Positions 9,260 to 18,666 of a DNA stretch of 64,000 nt are shown piece by piece (position 1 is the stretch's first letter; the number at the start of each line of letters is the position of its first letter). The notes under the pieces are model-generated. The model did no database searches. It was not told the DNA's origin and was given only the letters and a program-made list of their open reading frames with translations. The DNA is from Paenibacillus elgii NBRC 100335. Its GTDB lineage: Bacteria; Bacillota; Bacilli; Paenibacillales; NBRC-103111. The stretch spans positions 58,671 to 122,670 of the forward strand of contig NZ_BIMB01000019.1 in NCBI RefSeq assembly GCF_004000865.1, read 5' to 3'. A program made the position numbers and the translations under genes.

Positions 9260-9712
9260 ATGGAAATTACAAAATTAACATCCCATGAACAGCCGCCAAT
9301 GGACTTGCTGTTATTAGCCGACCCTTCCCCGAGTCTGGTTGAAGAATATATTCAAAGAGGCCAGTGCTATGTCGCCAAAGCGGAAGAGCTTATTCTCGGT
9401 GTGTACGTTCTTCTGCCTACCCGACCCGAAACCGTCGAAATCGTCAATGTCGCCGTTGATGAGCGCCATCAAGGCCAAGGCATAGGCAAAAAGCTGGTCA
9501 ACCACGCGATCGAGACCGCGAGACAGCTTGGGTATAAAACGATTGAAATCGGCACCGGCAATTCAAGCATCGGCCAGCTCGCTCTGTATCAGAAGTGCGG
9601 CTTCCGCATGACCTGGATCGATAGAGATTTTTTCATCCGGCATTACGACGAGCCGATTTATGAGAACGGGATGCAAGTCATCGATATGGTGCGTCTCTCG
9701 CAAGATTTATAA
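9260..9712 (+). CDS. GNAT-family N-acetyltransferase
   Basis: 150 residues. Acetyl-CoA binding motif A is seen as VNVAVDERHQGQGIGKKLV, preceded by the beta4 strand ILGVYVLLPTRPETVEI and followed by LGYKTIEIGTGNSSIGQLALYQKCGF. AAGGAG lies 8 bases before the ATG. It resembles small stand-alone Bacillales acetyltransferases; substrate cannot be told. It is convergent with nhaC and shares its terminator. Confidence 0.85.
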   Translation: MEITKLTSHEQPPMDLLLLADPSPSLVEEYIQRGQCYVAKAEELILGVYVLLPTRPETVEIVNVAVDERHQGQGIGKKLVNHAIETARQLGYKTIEIGTGNSSIGQLALYQKCGFRMTWIDRDFFIRHYDEPIYENGMQVIDMVRLSQDL

Positions 9713-9721
9713 GAAAACAAA

Positions 9722-9745
9722 AAAAGCCTGATCACTCAGGCTTTT
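9722..9745. terminator. Bidirectional terminator
   Basis: Perfect 10-bp stem AAAAGCCTGA (9722-9731) with TCAGGCTTTT (9736-9745) and a 4-base loop. It serves both the acetyltransferase on the plus strand and the antiporter gene, whose stop codon it overlaps. Confidence 0.85.
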
Positions 9746-11055
9746 ACACTTACTTTCGCACGATCCAGATAAGCGGAATATAAATAAGTGCAAAGCGGCA
9801 GGCTCCACAAAAAAATCGCAAAAGGCAAATACTGCTCCACCGGCACGCCGACAAACGTGCTGCACAGCACAGCCAGCAAATTCCACGGTACAGCGGCGGC
9901 CAGAACGGCGCTCGTATCGGCGATGACACGCGAGAGGTGCGCGGAGCTGAACCGGCGGTTCCACAACGGCAAAATGTTGCGGCCGGACATGATAATCGGC
10001 AGCGTCTGCGTGCAGGAGATCAGACAAAGGACCAAGCCGAACGCTCCGGTGCGCCATGTGGCGGAAGCGAGCGAAGGCATCTCCCCCATCATCCGCTCGA
10101 TGTATGCGCCGATCAGGTTCGACCGTTCCAGAATGCCGTTGAACGCCCCGGCCAGCACAATAAGCGAGACGAGGCTGATCATGCTCAGCAATCCCTTGCC
10201 TTCGACAATCGAATGCTCCGCCCCGCTCCACATCGCTTTCAACCAAACGGCTGGCCCCACCCCTTTTTGCAGGCTTCCTACAATAATAGCGGCGGCAATG
10301 GATAACAGAAATCCGTATTTCGTCTTCAGCCGCAGTACGATCGAGCCGAGAAGAACGAAGATGGGTATCAACAGCACGAGCGATTCACCGAGATCGGAAG
10401 GAATGAGGTTGGCCGACTGCTCCACCGGACCCTTCGCCGTCCGCAGATCGAGCCAGCCGTAAAATGCCAGCGAAGCGAGCACGGCAAGCGCCGAGGTCGG
10501 AGCCATCGCCCGCCATTGCCGCGGGATGGACGTTTCCGTCGAAGCCGCGATCAACTGGTGAGCACTGGAAAAAGGCGACGTACGGTCGCCGACAAAAATG
10601 CCGGAGACGACGGCCCCGGCCACGTACGGCAGCGGAACGCCCACATGGATTGCCATCCCGATGAGCGGAACGCCGACTGCGCTGAGCGTCCCGGTCGAGG
10701 TCCCGAGAATCATCGATACGAACGCGCAGATCAGAAACGAAAAGGTTAGCGCATACTGCGGCTGCACGACGGCAAGCGCCCATTGAACCAGCTCGTCCAC
10801 CGTCCCGCTGACCGCCCAGCAAGGAAGAATCATGCCGACGAGCAGCAGAAGCCAGACGACTTCCTTGGTCCGGCGAATGCCTTCCAGTATCCCGGCACCA
10901 AGCTCTTTGCCTCCGATTCCGCTGCGGAGCGAAATCAGAATAAGGGCCAGCAGCCCTGCCGAAAAGCCGAAAACGACCGGAACTTTGACCATATAGGCGG
11001 CAGCGATGCCAAGCAAGGTAATTCCTACAATGATTACAAGCTGACGAAACGACAT
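9736..11055 (-). CDS. NhaC-family Na+/H+ antiporter
   Basis: 439 residues, about 11-12 hydrophobic helices. NhaC-family features include LILISLRSGIGGKELGAGILEGI near the N-terminus and VSMILGTSTGTLSAVGVPL with GIFVGDRTSPFSS, the Asp-containing segment of the transport core. Some relatives exchange malate/lactate or other acids, so the substrate is not fixed by sequence alone. Divergent from the PucR-type regulator; the two share a 160-bp region with an ATCCCCC-TT-GGGGGAT palindrome. Confidence 0.85.
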   Translation of the reverse strand: MSFRQLVIIVGITLLGIAAAYMVKVPVVFGFSAGLLALILISLRSGIGGKELGAGILEGIRRTKEVVWLLLLVGMILPCWAVSGTVDELVQWALAVVQPQYALTFSFLICAFVSMILGTSTGTLSAVGVPLIGMAIHVGVPLPYVAGAVVSGIFVGDRTSPFSSAHQLIAASTETSIPRQWRAMAPTSALAVLASLAFYGWLDLRTAKGPVEQSANLIPSDLGESLVLLIPIFVLLGSIVLRLKTKYGFLLSIAAAIIVGSLQKGVGPAVWLKAMWSGAEHSIVEGKGLLSMISLVSLIVLAGAFNGILERSNLIGAYIERMMGEMPSLASATWRTGAFGLVLCLISCTQTLPIIMSGRNILPLWNRRFSSAHLSRVIADTSAVLAAAVPWNLLAVLCSTFVGVPVEQYLPFAIFLWSLPLCTYLYSAYLDRAKVSVKA

Positions 11056-11123
11056 GGAAAATCCCTTTCTACTTCTATGAGAATGTGTGTTCGTCCATTA
11101 TATCACGATACAGTTAAAATTTG

Positions 11124-11139
11124 ATCCCCCTTGGGGGAT
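11124..11139. promoter_or_regulatory. 16-bp palindrome in the nhaC/adeR-like divergent region
   Basis: ATCCCCC (11124-11130), TT, GGGGGAT (11133-11139). It sits about 77 bp before the regulator ATG and 70 bp before the antiporter ATG. It may be an operator for either gene; no T run follows, so it is not a good terminator. Confidence 0.4.
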
Positions 11140-11215
11140 TCCCATCACAAAAAAATTTGTTTATAGTTAAAATGGTACCGCTGCCACCCGAAACTTTAAA
11201 AAGGAGAAATGAAGC

Positions 11216-12448
11216 ATGACCGCCGAAAAAGGGCCCTTCGATCAGCATTTCGACAGTCTGGAAACGTTAGCCGAAACCATTAGCGAGGTGCTTCGCTGCC
11301 CGGTTACGATTGAAGACGCCAATCATCGGCTTGTCGCCTACAGCGCACACGACCGCCAGACGGACGAAGCCCGCACTGCGACCATCATCGGCCGGCGGGT
11401 GCCCGAGAAGGTCGTGCAAAGCTTGTGGAGGCAAGGGGTTATTCCGCAGCTCATGAAGACCGACGAGCCGGTCCGAATCGCTTCCATCACGGATATCGGT
11501 CTTGGAGACCGCGTCGCCGTCGCCATTCGTAAAGACGAGGAAGTCCTTGGATATATTTGGGCGCTTGAAGTGGAGAAGCCCATCGACGATAACGGCATAC
11601 AGCAATTAAAAAAGGCCGCGCAAACGGCCAAACAAAAGCTGCTGCATATTCAAACGCGCAAACGCAAGCAGGAGGAAGGCTATCAGGAGTTTTTCTGGCA
11701 GCTGCTTACGGGGCATTTGACCACCGAAGCGGCGGTCCGGGACAAAGCGGCTCAAATCCATTTGACGCTGCCCCCCGCTTTTTACGTCGCGGTGTTCGAA
11801 TTTTCCGAATCGATCGATGATCATCGGCTCCAGCAAATCCGCTATCTGATGTCGGTGACGCAGCGCATCTCCGTCGTATGCCATGCGGTGGACCACCATC
11901 ACTTCATTCTGCTCGCTTCCCCTTCCGAATCAACGTCTTGGAAAGAACATGCCGGCAGCTTTATCACTCATTTTGGCAAGCAGATGCACGACCGGTTTCG
12001 CGTGTCTGCCATGGCCTCTGCCTGCGGTTCTCTGTACGAGGATTACGGCAAGGTCGAGACGAGCTACCGCGAAGCGCTCACGCTGCTGCGCCTGAAGAAG
12101 CTGTTCCCGAATCAAACGAAAATTCACCACTACGAAGACCTGGGCTTTTACCGGTTCCTGCCCCCCATTTTCGAATACAAGCAGTCCCACCGGATGGTGA
12201 ACCGCCATTTGCAGCGGCTTAAAGAATACGATCGGGACCATCATACGAATCTCCTGGACACGCTGGAGACGTTTCTGATGCACGACAGCAATGCCAAGGA
12301 GGCAGCTGCCGCGCTCCATATCCACACGAATACGATGAACTATCGTCTGTCCCGGATTGCCGAAATCGGCGAGATCGACTTAAAAAGCATGGATCAGAAG
12401 GTGGCGCTTTACATTGATCTGAAGACCAATAAGCTCATGTCCTCCTGA
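11216..12448 (+). CDS. adeR: PucR-family regulator, likely AdeR-type activator of ald
   Basis: 410 residues. The N-terminal part has a GAF-like sensor region (VTIEDANHRLVAYSAHD), the middle is a GGDEF-like PucR domain, and the C-terminus carries the HTH_30 motif SNAKEAAAALHIHTNTMNYRLSRI. AAAAAGGAG lies 8 bases upstream of ATG. In B. subtilis the PucR-type AdeR activates alanine dehydrogenase; here an amino acid permease, ald and alr follow within 2 kb, so the same role is a strong inference. It is convergent with the permease gene, 18 bp apart. The symbol rests on context as well as family. Confidence 0.78.
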   Translation: MTAEKGPFDQHFDSLETLAETISEVLRCPVTIEDANHRLVAYSAHDRQTDEARTATIIGRRVPEKVVQSLWRQGVIPQLMKTDEPVRIASITDIGLGDRVAVAIRKDEEVLGYIWALEVEKPIDDNGIQQLKKAAQTAKQKLLHIQTRKRKQEEGYQEFFWQLLTGHLTTEAAVRDKAAQIHLTLPPAFYVAVFEFSESIDDHRLQQIRYLMSVTQRISVVCHAVDHHHFILLASPSESTSWKEHAGSFITHFGKQMHDRFRVSAMASACGSLYEDYGKVETSYREALTLLRLKKLFPNQTKIHHYEDLGFYRFLPPIFEYKQSHRMVNRHLQRLKEYDRDHHTNLLDTLETFLMHDSNAKEAAAALHIHTNTMNYRLSRIAEIGEIDLKSMDQKVALYIDLKTNKLMSS

Positions 12449-12466
12449 TCCATTTCATTCGATTTA

Positions 12467-13879
12467 TTATACCTGCGTCGCACCGTCATCTACGCGTCCT
12501 TCCATGCCGTTCGTACCGGCCGGGGAGGCGCTTTTTTTCTTTTTCACGTAATAAACCACGAGCAGGATCGCATACCATATCGGACCGACCACCAGTGCAA
12601 TCCGGGTATCCGGGGAGTAAGCCATAATCCCGACTACGAACACTAGGAATGCGAGCACGACGTAAGAGCTGAACGGTGCCAACGGCATCTTGTAAATCAG
12701 CTTGGCGGCTTGATCCGCCGAAAGCTTCTTGCGGAAGCGGATTTGCGAGATCAGAATGACCGCCCATACCCAAATGACCGCAAACGTAGCGATGCTGGTA
12801 ACCATGGTAAATGCTTTTTCCGGAACGATGTAATTGAGCACGACGCCGATCAACAGGAAGAAAGCGGATACAACAATGGCACGAGCCGGAACGCCGGAAC
12901 GGGACACCTTCTCAAAGCTTGCAGGCGCTTCTCCCTGCTGCGCCAAATTGTACAGCATGCGGCCGTTGCTGAAAATGCCGCTGTTGCAGGACGAAAGCGC
13001 GGCAGTCAGTACAACAAAGTTGATGATACCTGCGGCGTATGGAATGCCCAGCTTCTCGAAGGTCATGACGAACGGGCTGCCCTTGAGGCCGATTTCCGTC
13101 CATGGATAAATCGACATGATGACGAACAGCGCGCCGACGTAGAAGATGAGAATGCGCCAGAACACGTTGTCAATCGCTCTTGTGAGCGCTTTCGCAGGGT
13201 CCTTGACTTCACCGGCCGTTACGCCGATCATTTCGATTCCCAGATAGGCGAACATAATCATCTGCATAGCCAGCAGCACACCCGACCAGCCATTCGCAAA
13301 AAAGCCTCCATGACTCCACAAGTTACTGATTCCGACAGCGATGCCGCCATTCCCCAGACCGAATACGATCATGCCCACACCGATGATGATCATGAAGATG
13401 ATGGTGATGATTTTGATCAAAGCGAACCAAAACTCCAGCTCACCGTAGGCTTTGACGGCAATCAGGTTAACCAGGCTCATGATGACCAGCGCCGCCAGCG
13501 CCCAAATCCACCGAGGCACTCCCGGGAACCAATACTCCATATAGATCCCGACGGCGGTAATTTCGGCCATACACGTCACGACCCAAATAAACCAATAGTT
13601 CCATCCGGTCAAAAAGCCGAACACAGGGCTCATATACTCCCGGGCATAGCGGCTGAACGAACCGGCCACCGGCTTCTGAACGGCCATCTCCCCCAGCGCC
13701 CGCATAATGAAGAACATCGCCAGCCCGCCGATCATGTAGCCGATCAGTATCGCAGGCCCGGCTACCTTAATTGCCGATGCGGACCCCAGAAACAAGCCGA
13801 CGCCGATTGCCGCGCCAAGCGACATTAGAGTAATGTGCTTTTGCTCCAGTCCCCGTTTCAATTCATTGTTGTTTTTCAC
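12467..13879 (-). CDS. AAT-family amino acid permease, probably alanine
   Basis: 470 residues, 12 predicted transmembrane helices, opening ELKRGLEQKHITLMSLGAAIG, the hallmark of the amino acid transporter family, with GLFLGSASAI in helix 1 and EMAVQKPVAGSFS after helix 2. It is closest in style to ProY/YtnA(AlaP)-type permeases. Position between an AdeR-type regulator and divergent ald favours alanine uptake, but proline or another neutral amino acid cannot be excluded. The 449-bp region to ald probably carries promoters for both. Confidence 0.82.
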   Translation of the reverse strand: MKNNNELKRGLEQKHITLMSLGAAIGVGLFLGSASAIKVAGPAILIGYMIGGLAMFFIMRALGEMAVQKPVAGSFSRYAREYMSPVFGFLTGWNYWFIWVVTCMAEITAVGIYMEYWFPGVPRWIWALAALVIMSLVNLIAVKAYGELEFWFALIKIITIIFMIIIGVGMIVFGLGNGGIAVGISNLWSHGGFFANGWSGVLLAMQMIMFAYLGIEMIGVTAGEVKDPAKALTRAIDNVFWRILIFYVGALFVIMSIYPWTEIGLKGSPFVMTFEKLGIPYAAGIINFVVLTAALSSCNSGIFSNGRMLYNLAQQGEAPASFEKVSRSGVPARAIVVSAFFLLIGVVLNYIVPEKAFTMVTSIATFAVIWVWAVILISQIRFRKKLSADQAAKLIYKMPLAPFSSYVVLAFLVFVVGIMAYSPDTRIALVVGPIWYAILLVVYYVKKKKSASPAGTNGMEGRVDDGATQV

Positions 13880-14189
13880 AAAAAATCTCCTCCAATAGTT
13901 AATTTCCAGGCTTGGACTTGCATTATTCGTGCCTCAAAGGATAGAGACTTGCTTCTGACTGTTGTTTCCCTCCTTATGAATCTGCCGGGAGCCGATACAC
14001 CCCGGCGAAAAGACTGTGATTATTATTTTACCAAAAAATTACTCGAGAACAACAGTATGCGCTTACATTCGCTTTTGTGACGAATTGATGCCTAAATCGT
14101 AGCACACTCGTTCCCGTCTGCATTTGTCTTGTTACTCAAAAATAATCGGATCGATTTGTGATATTGCACAAAATGGCCCGTCCCACCTG

Positions 14190-14223
14190 CGAAAACGCTT
14201 ACGTTTTGTGAAAAAACACAAAA
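14190..14223. promoter_or_regulatory. Candidate cre-like site and inverted repeat upstream of ald
   Basis: CGAAAACGCTTACG (14190-14203) resembles the CcpA cre core. It abuts the inverted repeat TTTTGTG-N6-CACAAAA (14204-14223), which would suit a dimeric activator such as the nearby PucR-type protein. The rest of the 13880-14328 intergenic region (449 bp) shows no gene and no further structure I can name. Confidence 0.4.
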
Positions 14224-14328
14224 GCATCCAATTCTTTTCAGCTCGTTTCACGAAGAAAACCGCCGGATTTGTTCGATATACTCAGCTTACCAAACGATCC
14301 AACCACATTATCAAGGGAGATGGCAATA

Positions 14329-15459
14329 ATGATTATCGGCGTGCCGAAAGAAATTAAAAACAATGAAAACCGCGTGGCCATTACGCCTGCCGGCGTATCC
14401 ACGGTTGTACAGTCGGGACATAGCGTGTATATTGAAAAAGGAGCAGGTCTCGGCAGCGGATTTACGGACGAGCAATATGCGGCGGCCGGAGCCTTGATGG
14501 CCGATGCCGCGCAAGAGGTTTGGGAAAAATCCCAAATGATTATGAAGGTCAAAGAACCGCTTCCTTCCGAATACGGATATTTCCGGGAAGGCTTGATCTT
14601 GTTCACCTACCTGCACTTGGCAGCCGATGCGGAATTGGCCGCGGCCTTGACGAAATCGGGTGTCGTTTCCATTGCATACGAAACGGTTGAAGTCAACCGT
14701 ACGCTCCCGCTTTTGACTCCGATGAGCGAGGTTGCCGGACGGATGGCGACGCAAATCGGAGCGCAGTTCCTGGAGAAGCCGTATGGCGGTAAAGGCGTGC
14801 TGCTCGCTGGCGTGCCCGGAGTACAGCGGGCGAAAGTCACGGTCATCGGCGGCGGCGTAGTCGGCACGAACGCGGCGAAAATCGCAGTCGGCTTAGGCGC
14901 GGATGTAACGGTCATCGATTTGAGCGCAGACCGCCTTCGTCAGCTTGACGATCAGTTCGGTCCGCAAATTCAGACGCTCATGTCCAATCCTTATAATATC
15001 GCTCAAGCGGTACGTCAATCCGATCTCGTTATCGGAGCGGTGCTCATTCCGGGAGCCAAAGCGCCTAAGCTGGTTAGCGAAGATATGGTGCGCAGCATGT
15101 CGCCAGGCTCCGTTGTTGTCGACGTTGCCATTGATCAGGGCGGAATTTTCGCAACGGTTGACCGGATCACGACCCACGATGCACCTACGTATGTCAAGCA
15201 CGGCGTAGTCCACTATGCGGTAGCCAATATGCCGGGTGCGGTTCCGAACACCTCTACTATCGCACTGACAAACGTGACGATTCCGTACGCGCTGCAAATC
15301 GCGAACAAAGGCGTGAAGCAAGCGATCGCCGACAGCCCGGCTTTGGCCAAAGGTCTTACAACGGCAGGCGGCGCCATCACATACGAAGCGGTAGCGAAAG
15401 ATCTGAACTACGACTATGTGCCTGCACACAAGGCACTGGAAACCGTATCCAGCCGATAA
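14329..15459 (+). CDS. ald: Alanine dehydrogenase
   Basis: 376 residues from ATG 14329, placed 9 bases after AAGGGAG; upstream in-frame ATGs at 14269 and 14320 fit the ribosome site less well. The product reversibly oxidises L-alanine to pyruvate and ammonia with NAD. Visible are [20 protein letters not shown], the substrate Lys in MKVKEP and catalytic His in [10 protein letters not shown], the NAD loop [20 protein letters not shown] near residue 170-190, and DVAIDQGG. Length matches the family. Alanine racemase follows 73 bp downstream after a hairpin, so D-alanine formation and L-alanine catabolism are neighbours, as needed for spore germination control and alanine use. Confidence 0.96.
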   Translation: MIIGVPKEIKNNENRVAITPAGVSTVVQSGHSVYIEKGAGLGSGFTDEQYAAAGALMADAAQEVWEKSQMIMKVKEPLPSEYGYFREGLILFTYLHLAADAELAAALTKSGVVSIAYETVEVNRTLPLLTPMSEVAGRMATQIGAQFLEKPYGGKGVLLAGVPGVQRAKVTVIGGGVVGTNAAKIAVGLGADVTVIDLSADRLRQLDDQFGPQIQTLMSNPYNIAQAVRQSDLVIGAVLIPGAKAPKLVSEDMVRSMSPGSVVVDVAIDQGGIFATVDRITTHDAPTYVKHGVVHYAVANMPGAVPNTSTIALTNVTIPYALQIANKGVKQAIADSPALAKGLTTAGGAITYEAVAKDLNYDYVPAHKALETVSSR

Positions 15460-15469
15460 ATAAACAAAA

Positions 15470-15489
15470 CTCCCCCGCCCTCGGGGGAG
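15470..15489 (+). terminator. Terminator after ald
   Basis: CTCCCCC (15470-15476) pairs with GGGGGAG (15483-15489); the following ATTATTATTTA is only partly T-rich, so some read-through into alr is likely. Confidence 0.6.
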
Positions 15490-15532
15490 ATTATTATTTA
15501 TTCAGCAAATCACCACGAAGGAGCAGCACACC

Positions 15533-16777
15533 ATGCACACAAGGAACGATAGGATTGTGAAACCGCACGAAGAGCTCCCCCGTTCGATTATGCCCGAGCC
15601 GGATTACGCCGATTGGGACGGCAGCTTCAGCCATCGTCCGACGCTGGCTGAAATCTCGCTCGATGCCATCGCCTCGAACGCGGCGTACTTTAAGTCGCTT
15701 CTCCGGCCCGGCTGCCAGTGGATGGCGGTAGTCAAAGCGAACGGGTACGGCCACGGCGCGGTGGAAACCGCCAGGACGGCACTGAGCGCAGGTGCGGACC
15801 GCCTCGGAGTCGCTTTTCTGGATGAGGCGCTCCGCCTGCGGTCGGCCGGCATTGCCGCCCCGATCCTTGTGCTCGGTCACACGCCCCCGGAAGCGATCCG
15901 GGAGGCCGTGGCGGCCGATGTGACGCTGACGGTGTTTAGCGGCGAGGCGCTCGAAACGGTGATGCGCGAAGCGGAGAGCTTGAGCCGGGCAGCCCGGATT
16001 CACCTCAAGATCGAGACCGGGATGAACCGGCTCGGGATTACGGCGCCAGATGCTGCACTGCAGCTCGCCCGACATGCGAACAAGAGCCCTTATGTGACGC
16101 TGGAGGGTATATTTACGCATTTTGCCAATGCGGACCATCCGAGCCCGGCATACACGGAGCTGCAATTTGCGAGGTTTCTCGAATTTCGCGGCGCTTTTGA
16201 GGAAGCCGGTATCTCCGTTCCTCTCTGGCATTGCTGCAACACCGCCGCAACCATTGCTTACCCGCATATGCATTTGGATATGGTGCGCGTCGGAATCGGC
16301 TTGTACGGCTTGAAGCCGTCGATAAGAGGCGTTATCGCAGGCGCTCCCCTTAAGCCGGCCATGCGGCTCCTATCGCGAATCGTATCGCTCAAAGACGTCC
16401 CGGCGTTGGAGCCGGTCAGCTACGGGTGCACGTTTGCCTCCGACAAAGATAGCAGAATTGCCACGGTGCCGCTCGGATACGCCGACGGTATGCCGCGGGC
16501 GCTCTCCAATAAAGGAACCGCAACGGTACGCGGACAGTCCGTGCCAATCGCCGGAACGATCTGCATGGACCAGTTGATGCTTGACGTAACCGCAATTCCG
16601 GACGCGAAGCTCGGTGACGAAGTCTTGCTTTTCGGCGCGCCGGAAGACAAAGTGACCGCCGCCGATGTCGCAAGCCATGCACATACGATCCATTACGAGA
16701 TCGTATGCGGCATCAGCGCCCGGGTTCCCCGGGTTTATGTGAAGGAAGGCCGGACAATGTCCACGCGTTTTATATGA
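15533..16777 (+). CDS. alr: Alanine racemase
   Basis: 414 residues, PLP-dependent racemase of L- and D-alanine for peptidoglycan. The PLP lysine is Lys68 in AVVKANGYGHGA; the catalytic Tyr of the second half lies in VSYGCTFASD, followed by VPLGYADGMPR and GTICMDQLMLDVT. AAGGAG lies 11 bases before the ATG. The N-terminus is about 30 residues longer than in typical Alr, ahead of the first barrel strand (RPTLAEISLDAI). Linked to ald and the AdeR-type regulator, it is probably the catabolic or sporulation-linked copy, with another alr likely elsewhere. Confidence 0.95.
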   Translation: MHTRNDRIVKPHEELPRSIMPEPDYADWDGSFSHRPTLAEISLDAIASNAAYFKSLLRPGCQWMAVVKANGYGHGAVETARTALSAGADRLGVAFLDEALRLRSAGIAAPILVLGHTPPEAIREAVAADVTLTVFSGEALETVMREAESLSRAARIHLKIETGMNRLGITAPDAALQLARHANKSPYVTLEGIFTHFANADHPSPAYTELQFARFLEFRGAFEEAGISVPLWHCCNTAATIAYPHMHLDMVRVGIGLYGLKPSIRGVIAGAPLKPAMRLLSRIVSLKDVPALEPVSYGCTFASDKDSRIATVPLGYADGMPRALSNKGTATVRGQSVPIAGTICMDQLMLDVTAIPDAKLGDEVLLFGAPEDKVTAADVASHAHTIHYEIVCGISARVPRVYVKEGRTMSTRFI

Positions 16778-16791
16778 CAAGACGGCACGAC

Positions 16792-16819
16792 AAACGGGCA
16801 GGGTCTCCCCTGCCCGTTT
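16792..16819 (+). terminator. Terminator after alr
   Basis: Perfect 12-bp stem AAACGGGCAGGG (16792-16803) with CCCTGCCCGTTT (16808-16819), loop TCTC, followed by CGTTGTATT. The A/T ends allow use in both directions, so it also lies behind the minus-strand gene ending at 16841. Confidence 0.85.
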
Positions 16820-16840
16820 CGTTGTATTCTCAAGCTCGTT

Positions 16841-17275
16841 CTAGGTCAGGCAAAAACCGTCGACCCGTTGTCCGTTAATGACCCGAAGCTTTCTGGTTTG
16901 CGAGCAAGATGACACGACTTTGAACACGCATTTCCGTTCGGACAACGGTTTGATGCAGCGGTTCTGAACTTTGGCCGCCAGCACGAAGTCGGCCAGAGAG
17001 GTTGCATCTACGGTAACCAACTCTTGAATAACCTTAACGATACGCGCTTTGCCGCGGAACACCTTGGGAATCGAGAACGTAATGAGGGGGCTGCTCGTAC
17101 ATGGAGTGCATTTGGAGTTAAAGATGACTTCGAACGTAAGCAGATTCCCTTTTTTGCTTCGGAATCTGAGCCCCGCATTATGGACTTTACAAGGACAAGA
17201 ACTCGATTGAGCGGTTACCCGCTTTGCTGCCTTCGCCTTCCCTTTTCGCACTGAACGAGTACAAGCACAAGCCAT
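16841..17275 (-). CDS. Cysteine-rich hypothetical protein, possible spore-surface type
   Basis: 144 residues, strongly basic (many Lys/Arg) with about ten cysteines, including MACAC, SSCPC and SKCTPC pairs. Predicted strands (LLTFEVIFNSK, KARIVKVIQELVTVDA, RKLRVINGQRVDGF) suggest a small beta structure. AGAGGTG precedes the ATG. There is no signal peptide. Cys-rich, basic, small proteins of this kind in spore formers are often coat or exosporium components, but I recognise no specific family, so that remains a guess. Confidence 0.6.
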   Translation of the reverse strand: MACACTRSVRKGKAKAAKRVTAQSSSCPCKVHNAGLRFRSKKGNLLTFEVIFNSKCTPCTSSPLITFSIPKVFRGKARIVKVIQELVTVDATSLADFVLAAKVQNRCIKPLSERKCVFKVVSSCSQTRKLRVINGQRVDGFCLT

Positions 17276-17405
17276 AGAATCACCTCTTCTGGAAGTTTCG
17301 CATTATTAGTAGATGCGCAGCTTACATAAGAAGTGTGGTTACTCGTCCAGATGCGATAGCATATTTATAAAAGACGCTTGGACCTCCATTTTCATCAAAA
17401 AAAAT

Positions 17406-17430
17406 GACTGTCGAAAATTTCTCGACAGTC
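17406..17430 (-). terminator. Terminator of the MFS/alcohol dehydrogenase operon
   Basis: GACTGTCGA (17406-17414) pairs with TCGACAGTC (17422-17430). On the minus strand it is followed by ATTTTTTTTG, a strong intrinsic terminator 16 bp after the MFS stop. Confidence 0.88.
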
Positions 17431-17445
17431 TGGTTTGTATACACG

Positions 17446-18648
17446 CTATCTGCTAAGCGACGGCTGCGAGGCGTCCGACCGCTGGCGGCGGGGCCTAAAC
17501 CAGAACAAGGTCAAGCCCACGGCGATCGCTCCGAATACCCCGGCCAAATAAAAACCGCTTTTCAGTCCCGCCCACTCGTTTAAGCCGCCGGCCAAGAACG
17601 GCCCCGCAAACATGCCGATCGCGTACACCGCTTGGTACAGCCCCATCGCTGTAGCTCTCTTTTGTTCCGGAATGTGCTGGATCGAGAGCCCCAGAAGCAG
17701 CGGGAAATGCAGCCCTTGGAAAAATCCGTTTACCGCCTGCGTCAGCAGCAGCAGCCCGAAGCCGGGCACCAGCGACGTAGCCGCCGAGCACACGGCACTG
17801 ACCGCAAAGCCGAGCAGTACGACGTTCCACGCTCCGAAGCGCGGAGCAAATACTTTGCCGGTCATAAACGAGCTGACGGCGTGCGGAATCATGAAGGCAA
17901 ATACAAGCAGCGTCAGCCCCGCCTCGTCCGCCCCCAGCGATAAGGCGTAGGATGGCGTAAAACCGAACATCGTGATAAACAAGACGCTGTGCGCCAAAAT
18001 GGACAACGAAGAAACCTTGAGCAGCAGCTTATCCTTCATCACCGGCGCGAGGTCGGCGAAACGCATCGGCGACCGGTCGCCGCTTTCCTTCGGTTCCTTC
18101 AGCAGGAAGGCAAGCGCCAGTCCGGCCAGTCCGATGACTGCCCCGGTCCAGAACGCGGCGTTCCATCCGCCCCATTTGACCAGATAGCCGCTCATGCTCA
18201 TGCCGAAAAGCTGCCCGGCGACAGTAAGCAGGCTGATCGTGCCCATCGCACGAGTCGCTTGTTCGCCGCGGTATAATCCGGCATACATGACGGTAAAAGC
18301 GACCCAGGTCGAAGCGCCTACGCCCGACAGCACACGGCCGGCGAACGCCCAACCAAGCTGCTCGCCCAAGGCGAAGCATAAGCAGCTGGCCGCGGTGCAC
18401 AGCATGCCGAGCAGAATGAACGGCTTCCGGCTCTTGAAACGGTCGGACGTGATCCCGAGCGGCAGACGCAGCACGATCTGCGTCAAACCGTAGCTTCCGA
18501 GCACGATCCCGGCCATGGTGTAGGAGGCGCCCAGATGATCAAGGTATGGCGACAGGATCGGCACGTAGACATAGAGCGAGCACCAATATAACAAGGTGAC
18601 CAGCACAAAGATCGTATGGTTCATTCGCTCTGCGGTTGTCGATTTCAT
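17446..18648 (-). CDS. MFS transporter
   Basis: 400 residues, 12 predicted membrane helices. The loop 2-3 signature appears as LGITSDRFKSRKPFILLG. It resembles the YfkF/YwoG-like group of small drug or metabolite exporters, but no substrate motif is visible. It begins 18 bp after the iron-containing alcohol dehydrogenase stop with GGGAAGAAG just upstream of the ATG, so both are one operon, perhaps exporting a product or inhibitor tied to the dehydrogenase. Confidence 0.85.
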   Translation of the reverse strand: MKSTTAERMNHTIFVLVTLLYWCSLYVYVPILSPYLDHLGASYTMAGIVLGSYGLTQIVLRLPLGITSDRFKSRKPFILLGMLCTAASCLCFALGEQLGWAFAGRVLSGVGASTWVAFTVMYAGLYRGEQATRAMGTISLLTVAGQLFGMSMSGYLVKWGGWNAAFWTGAVIGLAGLALAFLLKEPKESGDRSPMRFADLAPVMKDKLLLKVSSLSILAHSVLFITMFGFTPSYALSLGADEAGLTLLVFAFMIPHAVSSFMTGKVFAPRFGAWNVVLLGFAVSAVCSAATSLVPGFGLLLLTQAVNGFFQGLHFPLLLGLSIQHIPEQKRATAMGLYQAVYAIGMFAGPFLAGGLNEWAGLKSGFYLAGVFGAIAVGLTLFWFRPRRQRSDASQPSLSR

Positions 18649-18666
18649 GGTGAGTCTTCTTCCCTC

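Noticed and set aside
12710..13828. 372-codon open frame on the plus strand inside the amino acid permease gene
   Set aside because: Low-complexity His/Asp/Arg-rich translation typical of antisense of a membrane protein gene.
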